From positions 1 through 20,348 of the forward strand of contig JANLGZ010000018.1 in NCBI GenBank assembly GCA_024653905.1: a stretch of 20,348 nucleotides of DNA. The letters run 5' to 3'. The position numbers and the translations under genes are program-made. Positions 1 to 7,672 of the stretch are shown piece after piece. Origin of the DNA: an archaeon. GTDB taxonomy: Archaea > Iainarchaeota > Iainarchaeia > Iainarchaeales > Iainarchaeaceae. The notes under the pieces are model-generated. The model was not told the DNA's origin and did not search any database. It saw only the letters and a list, made by a program, of their open reading frames with translations. Each line of letters starts with the position of its first letter. Position 1 is the first letter of the stretch.

Positions 1-2
1 CC

Positions 3-917
3 AAAGATGATTTCGGAAATATTGCCCGTGCAGAAAAAAACGTAAGATTTTTGAATCCGGAGGCATTGCTACCTGTTGAAATAGAAGTCGTAAAAGGGGT
101 GAATACGCAATATTCCCGAGGTGAAGAGATTAATCTTTCTGTTGAGGTAAGGGAAGAAGGGGCCTTAATTGATGATGCGGTGGTAAAAGCAATTATTGGT
201 GGGAATGAAACAGAATTGGTTTCTGAAGGCAACGGGTCTTACAATCTGAAGTACGTTATTCCTGCTGATTTTAGAGGGGAATCATTGCAGGTTGTTATGC
301 TTGCACAGGTAAGTGGTTTAATTGGCAGAAAAGTTCTTGAATCTAAAATAAAAAAAGAGGCTCTTTTTGTAAACGTTATACAACCAGTCAAGAAAGTTTT
401 TTCAGTAGGTGAACAAATAGATTTTGAATTCAATGTAACACTGGAAAACGGAGTACAGATAGAAACACTTAATCCTATTCTTGTAATCAACGGAATCCAA
501 GTTGAAACAGAAAAAAGCAACGGTTCTTTTATTGCAAAATATACTGTTGAAAATGAAAAAGAAATTAATGTTTCAGTAAATGTACAGGATAGTTTCGGAA
601 ACAGCGGTTCAGGTATTTTTAATGCAAGTGTTTCTGGTTATTCTTTAAACTATTATTTTTCCCAGTACTGGATAATAATTTTAGCTGTTGGTTTAACAAT
701 AATTATAGGATTAATTTCAGTAATCCGTAACTATAGAGCTGATAAGAAAGTGGAATTTTCAAAGAGCAAGGAAAAAGAAATTACTGCGAATATAATAAAT
801 ATACAGGAGCGTTATTTCAAATTAGGGGCTCTATCCAGGACAAAATATGATGAATTAATGCTTAAATATGAGCAGGACCTACAAGCTATTAAGAAAGAAA
901 GAAGTGAAAAAAAATGA
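3..917 (+). CDS. Ig-like surface protein with C-terminal membrane anchor and cytoplasmic helical tail (5' end outside window)
   Basis: The reading frame is open from the first in-frame codon at position 3, so the gene begins upstream; a TTG at 51 is not needed as a start. The visible part has about two beta-rich Ig-like repeats of the type 'G..I.l.v.v...G', ending in segments such as DSFGNSG, with several N-x-S/T sequons. These suggest an extracellular location. A hydrophobic span follows (about residues 206-226 counted from the TTG) and then a charged 60-residue tail predicted to be helical. The tail contains a hairpin-like motif, ERYFKLGALSRTKYDELM, that recurs in the next two genes. The stop overlaps the next start (ATGA), indicating co-transcription and probably coupled translation. 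No enzymatic motif is visible. The likely role is surface adhesion or sensing, but the function is unknown. Confidence 0.8.
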   Translation, partial: KDDFGNIARAEKNVRFLNPEALLPVEIEVVKGVNTQYSRGEEINLSVEVREEGALIDDAVVKAIIGGNETELVSEGNGSYNLKYVIPADFRGESLQVVMLAQVSGLIGRKVLESKIKKEALFVNVIQPVKKVFSVGEQIDFEFNVTLENGVQIETLNPILVINGIQVETEKSNGSFIAKYTVENEKEINVSVNVQDSFGNSGSGIFNASVSGYSLNYYFSQYWIIILAVGLTIIIGLISVIRNYRADKKVEFSKSKEKEITANIINIQERYFKLGALSRTKYDELMLKYEQDLQAIKKERSEKK

Positions 918-2134
918 AAAAAATCGCGGTTATAATAGCATTTTTATTTTTGGCGGGGTTTTCCGGAGCATTAACCCTGAAATCCAGTCAGACCAATTAT
1001 GAAAAAGGAAGCGAAATAATTCTTTCCGGTTCTTGTGATCTTGGAAAGGTGCATATGTTAAGTGCCGAGCTTGGCAACAAAAAAATTTTCGATGAATCTG
1101 TAAACTGTTTTAGTGACGGAAAATTCGATTTTAAATATAAAATAAGTTTTTTAGATCCTAGTGGAAACTGGCGAATAAAACTTTTTACTCCAGAAAATGA
1201 AACAGAAATAATTGTAATCGTAAAACCAATTCCAGAATCGGCTTTTTACAGAATAACCTTTTTGAGTCCTGCAGGAGTGGCATTCAAACGTGGAGAAACA
1301 ATCCTTTTAAGTGTTGAAATTGCAGATTCAGGGAAAATAGTGGATGGTGCGCAAATAGTAATGTATGATGTATTTGGGGAAAAAATAGACCTCAAACCAG
1401 AGGGCAACGGAATTTATGATTTGAATTACGGCATTCCTTTTAATGCCCCTGAAGAAAAATGGAGTTTAATTGTTGTTGCGCAAAAAGAAGAAAATGACAA
1501 ACTCTATGGCGGGGAACGGCTTTTAGAAATTGAAATTCTTCCCGCAATATTTAGTTTTCAAATACTAGAGCCTGTAAACCAAACATATGAACAAAGTGAC
1601 AAAATACCAATAAAAGTTAAAGCAACTTATTCCAATGGAGCAAACCTTACGCAGGCAAATATTGAAATTGCCGAATTAAGAGTTGGCGAGGAAAGAATTC
1701 CGTTTGAAATAAATTCCAATGGGGAACTTATCCTGGCGTATGAACCAAAAAAAACAGGAAACCAGCTTTACAAAATTTATCTGAAAGATAATGCAGGGAA
1801 TGAATCAGAACACAAAATAGAGTTAATAGTAACCTGCTCTGCAACCTGTCTGCTGAAAAATTACGGGTTAATCGTATTGGTGATTATTCTTGTTTCGGGG
1901 GTTATTGTGAAATTATTTTACACAAAAATAAATTATTCGGTTCAATTATTAAGCCTTAAAAATGAAAAAGCAAAAACAACAGAACTCATAAAGGATTTGC
2001 AGAGAGAATATTTTGAAAAAGCAGTGATGCCGGCAACAAGCTATAAGAATAATATGGCTACTTACAAGTCAAAAGTAATAGAACTTGATGAAAAAATAAG
2101 GCAGATGGAAAACAAAATCCAGCAGGAAAAATAA
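914..2134 (+). CDS. Exported Ig-like membrane protein, paralogue of the upstream gene
   Basis: This 406-aa protein has a clear signal peptide (residues 1-19, a Lys-Lys start and a long hydrophobic core). About three beta-rich Ig-like repeats follow; two have the pattern 'G..I.l.v.i...G..v..A.i' and NGIYDLNYGIP resembles NGSYNLKYVIP in the upstream protein. One membrane span lies near residues 314-335, and a 70-residue charged tail should face the cytoplasm. The tail carries LQREYFEKAVMPATSYKNNM, matching the tail motif of the upstream protein, and then a short coiled coil. The start overlaps the upstream stop (ATGA). The same architecture in the same order marks the two as a tandem paralogous pair. 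The ligand or surface role cannot be read from the sequence. Confidence 0.85.
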   Translation: MKKIAVIIAFLFLAGFSGALTLKSSQTNYEKGSEIILSGSCDLGKVHMLSAELGNKKIFDESVNCFSDGKFDFKYKISFLDPSGNWRIKLFTPENETEIIVIVKPIPESAFYRITFLSPAGVAFKRGETILLSVEIADSGKIVDGAQIVMYDVFGEKIDLKPEGNGIYDLNYGIPFNAPEEKWSLIVVAQKEENDKLYGGERLLEIEILPAIFSFQILEPVNQTYEQSDKIPIKVKATYSNGANLTQANIEIAELRVGEERIPFEINSNGELILAYEPKKTGNQLYKIYLKDNAGNESEHKIELIVTCSATCLLKNYGLIVLVIILVSGVIVKLFYTKINYSVQLLSLKNEKAKTTELIKDLQREYFEKAVMPATSYKNNMATYKSKVIELDEKIRQMENKIQQEK

Positions 2135-2139
2135 AGTAT

Positions 2140-2147
2140 TTTAAATA
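2140..2147 (+). promoter_or_regulatory. TATA box (TTTAAATA), leaderless promoter
   Basis: TTTAAATA is centred 27.5 nt before the ATG at 2171. This is the archaeal spacing that places the transcript start at or next to the start codon. It supports ATG 2171 over the TTG at 2159 and gives the 791-aa gene its own promoter behind the two membrane-protein genes. Confidence 0.6.
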
Positions 2148-2170
2148 AGAAAAAGTAATTGGTTTTGAAT

Positions 2171-4546
2171 ATGGATATAAAAAGAAAACAAGCTATTTTG
2201 GTTGCTACAAAAAAGCTGCTTGAAAGTAAGACCTCGGAAAAAGAGATAGTAGAATCTTTAGGAGAATTCGGGGCAACTAAAGCAGAGGCTCTTGCACTTA
2301 TTGCTGAGGCAAAATCAGTTAAATTAATTCCGAAATCAGTTTCAAAACCGGAATTCAACTCAGTGCAAAAACCTGCACCAAAACCAGTGTCAAAAGCACT
2401 TCCTCAGAAAAAAAATCTTGTTATTGGAAAACCAAAATCAGCTGATTTAAAAGTAGAATCTAAACAGGATATTTTGAAAACAATCAGTGCCGAAAAACAA
2501 GAAATTCCAAAGCGGAAAATCGAAATTCCTTTAAAGAAAGATTTTCCTGAAACTGAGAATTTATTTAAACAGGTTGAAGAACAGACAAAAGAACTCGAAA
2601 AAGAGCAAAAACCAGAGAAAAAAGGTTTATTTTCAGGGTTTTTGCAAAAAAAAGAAACTGTATCAAAAATTTCAAAAAAAGATAAAACATTTATACCAAA
2701 ACTAAAAAAAGGCGGAAAAGCAAAAGTAAAGGAAATCATAGTGAAATCGCCTCTTGGAAAAAAAATTCCAGAAAAGCAAGGGGAAGCCGTTCCTATTAAA
2801 GCAGAGGTGAAGAATGAAACTTTTTCAAAACCTTCTGAAAAGAAAAACGATGTTTTGCTTGATTCTGAAATAAAAAAACTTGAAAAAAAGACAGAGCAGT
2901 CAAAAAATCTTACTGGATTTTCATTTTCCAGCAGTCTTGATATCCTAGAAAAAAAAGTGGAAAAAGGAGAAAATATAGAAACCGCAGTAAAAGAAATAGC
3001 TCATGAAAAAGAAACAAAAAAATATAAACGCTCAGAAATAACAATTCTTATAATTCCTAATAAAGAATACAGCCAAGGCATGTCAACTTTGCTAACAAAG
3101 GTAGGGGTTTCATACAAAAAAATTATTTATGTGAATCTGAATGAAGTTTACAAAAGTTTAATGCGGCACATGGCAAATTTAAATTTAGACCCTGAAAAAT
3201 TCTTTTTTATTGATGCGGTAACACTCACCTCTGATAAAACAACCACTAAAGAAGATAACACTCTTTTTGTAAGCAGTCCGAGTTCACTGATAGAATTAAG
3301 TTTAGGAATAACCCAAGCGCTTAATACACAAAATGCAGACGCTATACTTTTCGATTCGCTTTCAACACTTTTGATTTATGAAAAAGAAACAACAGTAACA
3401 AAATTCATCCATTCGTTAATAGGGAAAATAAAAGCAGCGGAAATTGATGCATTTTTCACGGCTCTTGAAGGAGATTCTCAAAATGAATCAATTAAGGATT
3501 TAGGTATGTTTGTTGACAGGGTTAATACTTTAACAGAGTTTGAACTCGGAGAAATGGGGTTTCCGTATCAGAGTTCTATGAGAATGCAGCCTATGCAGAT
3601 TAAGCAGGAATTTTCTGCTCCTTCCCTTTCCAAAATAGGTTCAAATCTTCAGAATGAACAGAACAAAATAGTAACCCGAGAAATGGAAGGCCTTAAACAA
3701 AGGCTTCAGGAAATGCAGAACACAAGAGAAGTTACAAAATCCCTCAATGAACTGAAAGGTAAAATAAGCAAAATTGATGAATTAAAAAATCTTCAGGAAC
3801 AGGTTAAGGAAATTTCCCAAAAAATTGAGAAAAAACCGGAAAAAGTAATTGACAAAACTCTGATTAATGAAATTTCTCGCTTGGAGAAAAAGATAGATTC
3901 AACACAGAAAAAAAAACCGAATAAAGAAGATTCTCATGCCAGTAAAGAAATCCAAAATGCATTAAAAGCATTGAATGAAAAAATAACCAAAATAGAAAAT
4001 CTTTCAAGTTTGCAGACAAAAGTAAAAAATCTTTCAGAAAAAATTGAAAAGAAAAAAGAAAAGCCTGTTGATAAAGGTTTAGTGAACCAGATAAGCAAGC
4101 TTGAGAAAAAAATTGGTTCTTTGGAAAAAAAACTCTCAAAAAAGATGAGTGAGAAAAAAACAAAAAATGATAAAACAACCATTAAAGAAAAACTTGCTAT
4201 TTACAAAAAACAAATTGATTTGGAAAATATGATGAATGATTTTTATAAAACTGATATCAGCAAAATAAACCCTGCCAATGTTGTTACTAAAAAATTTGAG
4301 CAGAATCTTGATAACAAAACAGGGGTTTTAACAAAAGCGTATAAGAAAGGAATTATCTCAAAACACACGTTTATAAAAGGAAAGAACAGGATTAATCAGG
4401 AATCAAATCGTTTGAAGCATGCAGTTCAGATGAATTCGTTTGAAAAAAAACTTGATGCATTGAATGAAGCTTATGATTCCGGTATAATAAGTAAGGAATC
4501 CTATGCAAAAGGAAAGACAAGGTTGGAGAAATTGCTGAAAGCGTAA
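2171..4546 (+). CDS. Multi-domain scaffold-like protein with P-loop-less RecA/KaiC-like core
   Basis: The protein is 791 aa, Lys/Glu-rich and probably cytoplasmic. Residues 1-49 form a helical domain shared with the KaiC ATPase encoded at 5030-6250. Residues 50-285 are a low-complexity Lys/Pro linker. Residues 289-456 resemble a RecA/KaiC fold with a Walker-B-like strand (LFDSLSTLLIY), but PNKEYS occupies the place of the Walker A loop, so ATP hydrolysis is unlikely. The small protein at 7067-7672 has the same domain. Coiled coil follows (about 495-665) with two copies of a 52-residue unit, then two helical hairpins (KKGIISKHTF, DSGIISKESY) resembling SHOCT-type tails and the tails of the upstream membrane proteins. 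ATG 2171 is chosen because of the TATA box at 2140-2147. A scaffold linking the membrane proteins to KaiC-type ATPases is my inference; no function is known. Confidence 0.85.
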   Translation: MDIKRKQAILVATKKLLESKTSEKEIVESLGEFGATKAEALALIAEAKSVKLIPKSVSKPEFNSVQKPAPKPVSKALPQKKNLVIGKPKSADLKVESKQDILKTISAEKQEIPKRKIEIPLKKDFPETENLFKQVEEQTKELEKEQKPEKKGLFSGFLQKKETVSKISKKDKTFIPKLKKGGKAKVKEIIVKSPLGKKIPEKQGEAVPIKAEVKNETFSKPSEKKNDVLLDSEIKKLEKKTEQSKNLTGFSFSSSLDILEKKVEKGENIETAVKEIAHEKETKKYKRSEITILIIPNKEYSQGMSTLLTKVGVSYKKIIYVNLNEVYKSLMRHMANLNLDPEKFFFIDAVTLTSDKTTTKEDNTLFVSSPSSLIELSLGITQALNTQNADAILFDSLSTLLIYEKETTVTKFIHSLIGKIKAAEIDAFFTALEGDSQNESIKDLGMFVDRVNTLTEFELGEMGFPYQSSMRMQPMQIKQEFSAPSLSKIGSNLQNEQNKIVTREMEGLKQRLQEMQNTREVTKSLNELKGKISKIDELKNLQEQVKEISQKIEKKPEKVIDKTLINEISRLEKKIDSTQKKKPNKEDSHASKEIQNALKALNEKITKIENLSSLQTKVKNLSEKIEKKKEKPVDKGLVNQISKLEKKIGSLEKKLSKKMSEKKTKNDKTTIKEKLAIYKKQIDLENMMNDFYKTDISKINPANVVTKKFEQNLDNKTGVLTKAYKKGIISKHTFIKGKNRINQESNRLKHAVQMNSFEKKLDALNEAYDSGIISKESYAKGKTRLEKLLKA
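3761..4135 (+). repeat. Two tandem coiled-coil repeat units inside the 791-aa protein
   Basis: Residues 531-582 (3761-3916) and 604-655 (3980-4135) of the 791-aa protein align closely with a period of 73 residues. Both contain KI.KI..L..LQ..VK..S.KIEKK and then I..LEKKI. This is an internal duplication that lengthens the coiled-coil rod. Confidence 0.75.
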
Positions 4547-4572
4547 AAGAAACGTTTAAAAAGGAAAAAGAG

Positions 4573-4580
4573 TTTATATT
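4573..4580 (+). promoter_or_regulatory. TATA box (TTTATATT), leaderless promoter
   Basis: The box lies in an A/G-rich context resembling a BRE and is centred 29.5 nt before the ATG at 4606. It supports that ATG over the TTG at 4597 and gives this gene independent transcription. Confidence 0.65.
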
Positions 4581-4605
4581 TTAGAACAAATTTGAGTTGG
4601 ATCTA

Positions 4606-5007
4606 ATGCCTAAAAAGAAAAAAACAATTAAGAAAAAAGTGCCTGTTAAAAGGAAAACCACAAAAAGAACTGTGGCTAAAAAACCGGTGCAAAAAACAAA
4701 AGAAAAAGCTTCAGAAAGATATGACGATCATCATTCTGTTTTAAGAGAAGCATTAAAGGACATTGCTAAAGAATTAAATCAGCTTAGGGAAGCCAAAGCC
4801 GAAGTAGAGGGTGTTTTGGATGATGTTGTTGGGGATATTACTTCTACCCAGAATAAGGAAGTTCAATTGAAAGATCAGCTTAGAAAACTTAGCTCTGTTG
4901 AAAATTCTTTAACTCTTAAAAGAGGAAGAATGAGAAAGAAACTTGAGAATGTTAAAACCAGAATAAGCAAGGTAAGACAGCTTTCAAACCAGATGGAAAA
5001 CATCTGA
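4606..5007 (+). CDS. Small basic-tailed coiled-coil protein
   Basis: This 133-aa protein has two parts. Residues 1-35 are almost entirely Lys, Arg, Thr, Pro and Val (for example KKKKTIKKKVPVKRKTTKR), like a histone-tail or membrane-surface binding peptide. Residues 45-133 are predicted to be a long coiled coil (LREALKDIAKELNQLREA and onward). No enzyme motif or signal peptide is visible. It has its own leaderless promoter, lies 59 nt after the 791-aa gene on the same strand, and converges with a KaiC ATPase gene. The basic tail could contact nucleic acid or acidic lipids, and the coil could oligomerise or pair with the neighbouring coiled-coil proteins. Function unknown. Confidence 0.8.
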   Translation: MPKKKKTIKKKVPVKRKTTKRTVAKKPVQKTKEKASERYDDHHSVLREALKDIAKELNQLREAKAEVEGVLDDVVGDITSTQNKEVQLKDQLRKLSSVENSLTLKRGRMRKKLENVKTRISKVRQLSNQMENI

Positions 5008-5010
5008 AAC

Positions 5011-5029
5011 TATTTTTTTTCCAAAAAAA
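5011..5029. terminator. Bidirectional T-tract terminator between convergent genes
   Basis: Eight T (5013-5020), CC, then seven A (5023-5029) sit between the stop codons of two convergent genes. Each strand therefore presents a run of T just after its gene, the usual archaeal termination signal, and the tracts could also pair as a weak hairpin. Confidence 0.6.
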
Positions 5030-6250
5030 TTAATCTTCTCTGAATATTTCCTGGTCAATGTAAATTTCAAATCCTCTTGAAGTGATTTTGTAGGGCACGA
5101 GTTTTTTTGCGTGTGCACTACTTCTTAGTTTTAAAATTTCCAAAGCATTTTCTCTGTTATTATGGATTTTGATGTTATAAAAAACAACAACTGCATCAGC
5201 AAGGAATTCCTCAATACCTAATCTTGAATAAACATTCGGTGATTGTTCAGTTTCACCAAAAACCAAGTTTACAGAACCATAACTTTCAAGTGTTTCAAAC
5301 AAATGCCTCAAATATTGTCTATACCCCTGATGGTTGTCAACAAAAGCAATTGATAACGCTGATAACGAATCAACTACAACCCTGTCAGGTTTGAAAGGTA
5401 AATCAAACTGAAAAGGCAAATCAAACTGTTCAAACTCAATGTAAAGACCGCCTCTTTCTTTTGTTAAGGTTGCTTCAACAGCCCTTGCAATAGTTAAAGG
5501 GTCGATTTTTATTATTGCAAGCAATCCTTCTTTTTCAAGTGAATCAAGGTCCCATCCAAAATTTTCTTTCATATTTTCTTTAATTTTTTCAGAGGTTTCT
5601 TCCAAAGTTAAGTAAACTCCTTTTTCTTTTCTTTTTTTGGCGCCTTCATAAAGGAACTGCATTCCAAAAGTTGTTTTTCCAGTTCCTGCCCCGCCTGAAA
5701 CCAGGGTTGTGTCCCCTCTTTTTAATCCGCCTCTGTCAATTAGCTTGTCAAAATCACTAACCAATACAGGAATGGTTTGCCTGAACTCTGTTTTTTTATA
5801 ATTATAATGCCCCGGTTTTTTGTGTTTTAATGCTGCTTCAGCTGCTTCAAAATCAGGCTCATCGCTTTTCCCTAATAAAGAAAACCCTTCTTTTTTATGC
5901 GGTTTTTCCTTGTTTGTTTTGTTGAAAAAACTTGACCCAGAAGTCCAAAAATCCTCTCCTGAATCGCTTGCAACATCTTCCACAGCAGGTTTATTTTTTT
6001 TCTTAATCAATGGTTCGCTTGAATCCCAAAATCCGCTGTTTTGAGGCGGTGTTTCTTCAAATTTTTTCTGATCTCCAGTGATTTTGTTATCTAACTGTTC
6101 TGAAGTATCTTTTGCCTGAGTTACAATAGAATTAGCCTCTTCTTTGCTTACGCCTATATCGGTCATGCTTTTTACTGCTTCCTCTTCCGAGGTCCCAGTA
6201 CTAATAAGCCGCTTTGTAGCATCAATCAATCTTTGTTTGTTTTCAACCAT
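5030..6250 (-). CDS. KaiC/RAD55-family ATPase with N-terminal helical domain
   Basis: This 406-aa protein has one complete KaiC-type RecA domain (about residues 157-400). It shows Walker A GGAGTGKT (186-193), the glutamate motif LEET (216-219) and Walker B VVVDS (Asp294), so ATP binding and hydrolysis are expected. Residues 1-48 match the N-terminus of the 791-aa protein (ATKRLISTGTSEEEAVKS against ATKKLLESKTSEKEIVES). The linker (50-155) is acidic and disordered and contains two FW motifs (GFWDSSEP, DFWTSGSS). The hexapeptide QFDLPF occurs twice in a row before Walker B. A TATA box at 6275-6282 favours a leaderless start. Single-domain KaiC proteins serve as regulatory ATPases in archaea (ArlH of the archaellum is one); the partner here is unknown, though the shared domain points to the neighbouring scaffold-like protein. 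Confidence 0.92.
   Translation of the reverse strand: MVENKQRLIDATKRLISTGTSEEEAVKSMTDIGVSKEEANSIVTQAKDTSEQLDNKITGDQKKFEETPPQNSGFWDSSEPLIKKKNKPAVEDVASDSGEDFWTSGSSFFNKTNKEKPHKKEGFSLLGKSDEPDFEAAEAALKHKKPGHYNYKKTEFRQTIPVLVSDFDKLIDRGGLKRGDTTLVSGGAGTGKTTFGMQFLYEGAKKRKEKGVYLTLEETSEKIKENMKENFGWDLDSLEKEGLLAIIKIDPLTIARAVEATLTKERGGLYIEFEQFDLPFQFDLPFKPDRVVVDSLSALSIAFVDNHQGYRQYLRHLFETLESYGSVNLVFGETEQSPNVYSRLGIEEFLADAVVVFYNIKIHNNRENALEILKLRSSAHAKKLVPYKITSRGFEIYIDQEIFRED
5394..5429 (-). repeat. 18-bp in-frame tandem duplication in the KaiC ATPase gene
   Basis: Copies 5394-5411 and 5412-5429 differ at two of 18 positions and encode QFDLPF twice, just before the Walker B strand. The near identity at DNA level suggests a fairly recent duplication. 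Confidence 0.85.
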
Positions 6251-6274
6251 ACAAGCAAATACTATATTTTAATG

Positions 6275-6282
6275 AATATAAA
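6275..6282 (-). promoter_or_regulatory. TATA box (TTTATATT on minus strand)
   Basis: The box is centred 28.5 nt upstream of the minus-strand ATG at 6250, matching the leaderless spacing of other genes in the window. It lies in the 96-nt divergent region shared with the gene starting at 6347. Confidence 0.6.
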
Positions 6283-6346
6283 ATAGTTTAGGTGTAGAGG
6301 ATAGTCTTAATAATAGCGTTTTGACTTATTTTTTAAGTGAATTTTA

Positions 6347-7063
6347 ATGCCAGAAAAAACCATTACTAAATTTAATGTTGAAAGAGTAAAATCAGGAGTC
6401 GAAGGTCTTGATGAAATGATGAACGGTGGAATTCCCCGAGGTAATTTAGTTGTTCTGAGCGGAGATCCTGGTTCAGGAAAAACCGTTCTGTGCTGGCAGT
6501 TTATTTATGAAGGGGTAACAAAATACAATGAAAATGCGGTTTATGTTTCATTAGAGGAAACAGAACAAACTATTTATGACGGGGCTCGAGAATTTGGATG
6601 GGATATGAAGAAACTTGTTGATGCTGGAAAGTTATTAATAATTACAATTGAACTTTATGATTTTGAAAGATTAAAAGCAGCGGTAGAGGATAACGTAAAA
6701 GCAATTAATGCAAAAAGAGTTGTTATTGATCCTGGAGTTATTTTTAGATTATTCTTTGATCGTGAACTTGATGCAAGAAAAAGAATTGTTTCTCTTGGAA
6801 AAATGCTGAAAGCAATAGGAACAACAACAATAATCACAAACGAAATAAGCCTTGACAAAGTATCTTCATTATACGGTTTGGAAGAGTATGTTGCGGACGG
6901 GGTAATTCTTATTTATCACACGAAAATGAAGAATCGCTTTGTAAGAAGCATTGCAGTTTTAAAAATGAGAAACACCGAAATAGCGGAAAAACTAAAACCA
7001 GTTAAAATAACCTCTGAGGGAATAAAAGTACTTGCAAAATCAGAGTTGTTTGACGAGGTGTAA
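6347..7063 (+). CDS. Minimal KaiC/RAD55-family ATPase
   Basis: This 238-aa protein is a single KaiC-type RecA domain with no extra domain. It opens with the family signature SGVEGLDEMMNGGIPRG. Walker A is GDPGSGKT (39-46), the glutamate motif is LEET (69-72) and Walker B is VVID (Asp128). The C-terminal part (VLKMRNTEIAEKLKPVKIT) is typical of RAD55/ArlH-like proteins. Compared with the ATPase at 5030-6250 it lacks the N-terminal domain and linker. The next gene, a P-loop-less RecA-like protein, begins 3 nt after its stop, so the two probably form an operon and may assemble as an active/inactive pair. Only weak promoter candidates were found (an AT-rich site at 6307-6314). Substrate and partners are unknown. 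Confidence 0.92.
   Translation: MPEKTITKFNVERVKSGVEGLDEMMNGGIPRGNLVVLSGDPGSGKTVLCWQFIYEGVTKYNENAVYVSLEETEQTIYDGAREFGWDMKKLVDAGKLLIITIELYDFERLKAAVEDNVKAINAKRVVIDPGVIFRLFFDRELDARKRIVSLGKMLKAIGTTTIITNEISLDKVSSLYGLEEYVADGVILIYHTKMKNRFVRSIAVLKMRNTEIAEKLKPVKITSEGIKVLAKSELFDEV
7054..7059 (+). promoter_or_regulatory. Shine-Dalgarno site GAGGTG for the following gene
   Basis: GAGGTG overlaps the last codons of the upstream ATPase gene and lies about 7 nt before the ATG at 7067. It matches the archaeal 16S 3' end well, as expected for an internal operon gene. Confidence 0.6.
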
Positions 7064-7066
7064 ATA

Positions 7067-7672
7067 ATGCCAAATGAAAACTGGAGTGAAGAAAAACTGG
7101 AAAAACTGTTAAATAAACAAAACCAGTTAAGTACAAGAGTAGTTCATTCTTTGAACGAAATAAAAGAACCATTCACTATTCTTGCATTAGTAGAGCCAAA
7201 AGAATATTCTGGTATAAGGAATGGAGTAATACAAAAATACTCAAAGTCAGACATTCAAGTTGTTTTTTTATCCTTAAATTCAGGTTACGCTAAAATTGTA
7301 CAGGATTTAAATAAAGAAAAACTTGATTCAAAAAATATTTTTTTCATAGACATGATTTCTATAGAAAGAGACCTTGAGCCAAACCCTGCGTCTAATGTAG
7401 TTTATTTGGAGGCCCCCACAGAATTAACTGAGGCTATGCTTTTGGTTGTAAAGAAGCTGGATGAAAAACCAAAAACTGTATTGGTGTTAGATTCTATTTC
7501 AACACTGCTTATTTATAATGATAAATCATCTATTGAAAAATTTATTCATACTTTGGTGGGAAAAGCAAATGCAAGCAAAGCCTCAGTATTGCTCTTATCC
7601 TCTGATGCAAAGCAGAAGGAAGATATAACAAAAACCATCAGTCAGTTTGTTGACCTTACAATTAATTTTTAA
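7067..7672 (+). CDS. Stand-alone P-loop-less RecA/KaiC-like protein
   Basis: This 201-aa protein aligns along most of its length with residues 289-456 of the 791-aa protein. Shared landmarks are PKEYSG (44-49) where a Walker A loop would be, FFID (92-95), the Walker-B-like strand VLVLDSISTLLIY (138-150) and KFIHTLVGK (158-166). The fold is therefore inferred to be RecA/KaiC-like, with ATP binding lost or changed. It follows a complete KaiC ATPase by 3 nt with a strong Shine-Dalgarno site, suggesting a stoichiometric partner of that ATPase. Its 3' end overlaps the end of the convergent coiled-coil gene by 11 nt. Function unknown. Confidence 0.88.
   Translation: MPNENWSEEKLEKLLNKQNQLSTRVVHSLNEIKEPFTILALVEPKEYSGIRNGVIQKYSKSDIQVVFLSLNSGYAKIVQDLNKEKLDSKNIFFIDMISIERDLEPNPASNVVYLEAPTELTEAMLLVVKKLDEKPKTVLVLDSISTLLIYNDKSSIEKFIHTLVGKANASKASVLLLSSDAKQKEDITKTISQFVDLTINF

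Noticed and set aside
51..53. TTG as the start of the first gene
   Set aside because: The frame is open to the window edge, the upstream codons read as protein like the rest, and the signal peptide expected for this family is missing, so the true start lies outside.
2404..4182. Several minus-strand open frames within the 791-aa gene
   Set aside because: They are Phe/Ser-rich shadows of the Lys-rich coding strand, with no recognisable motif.
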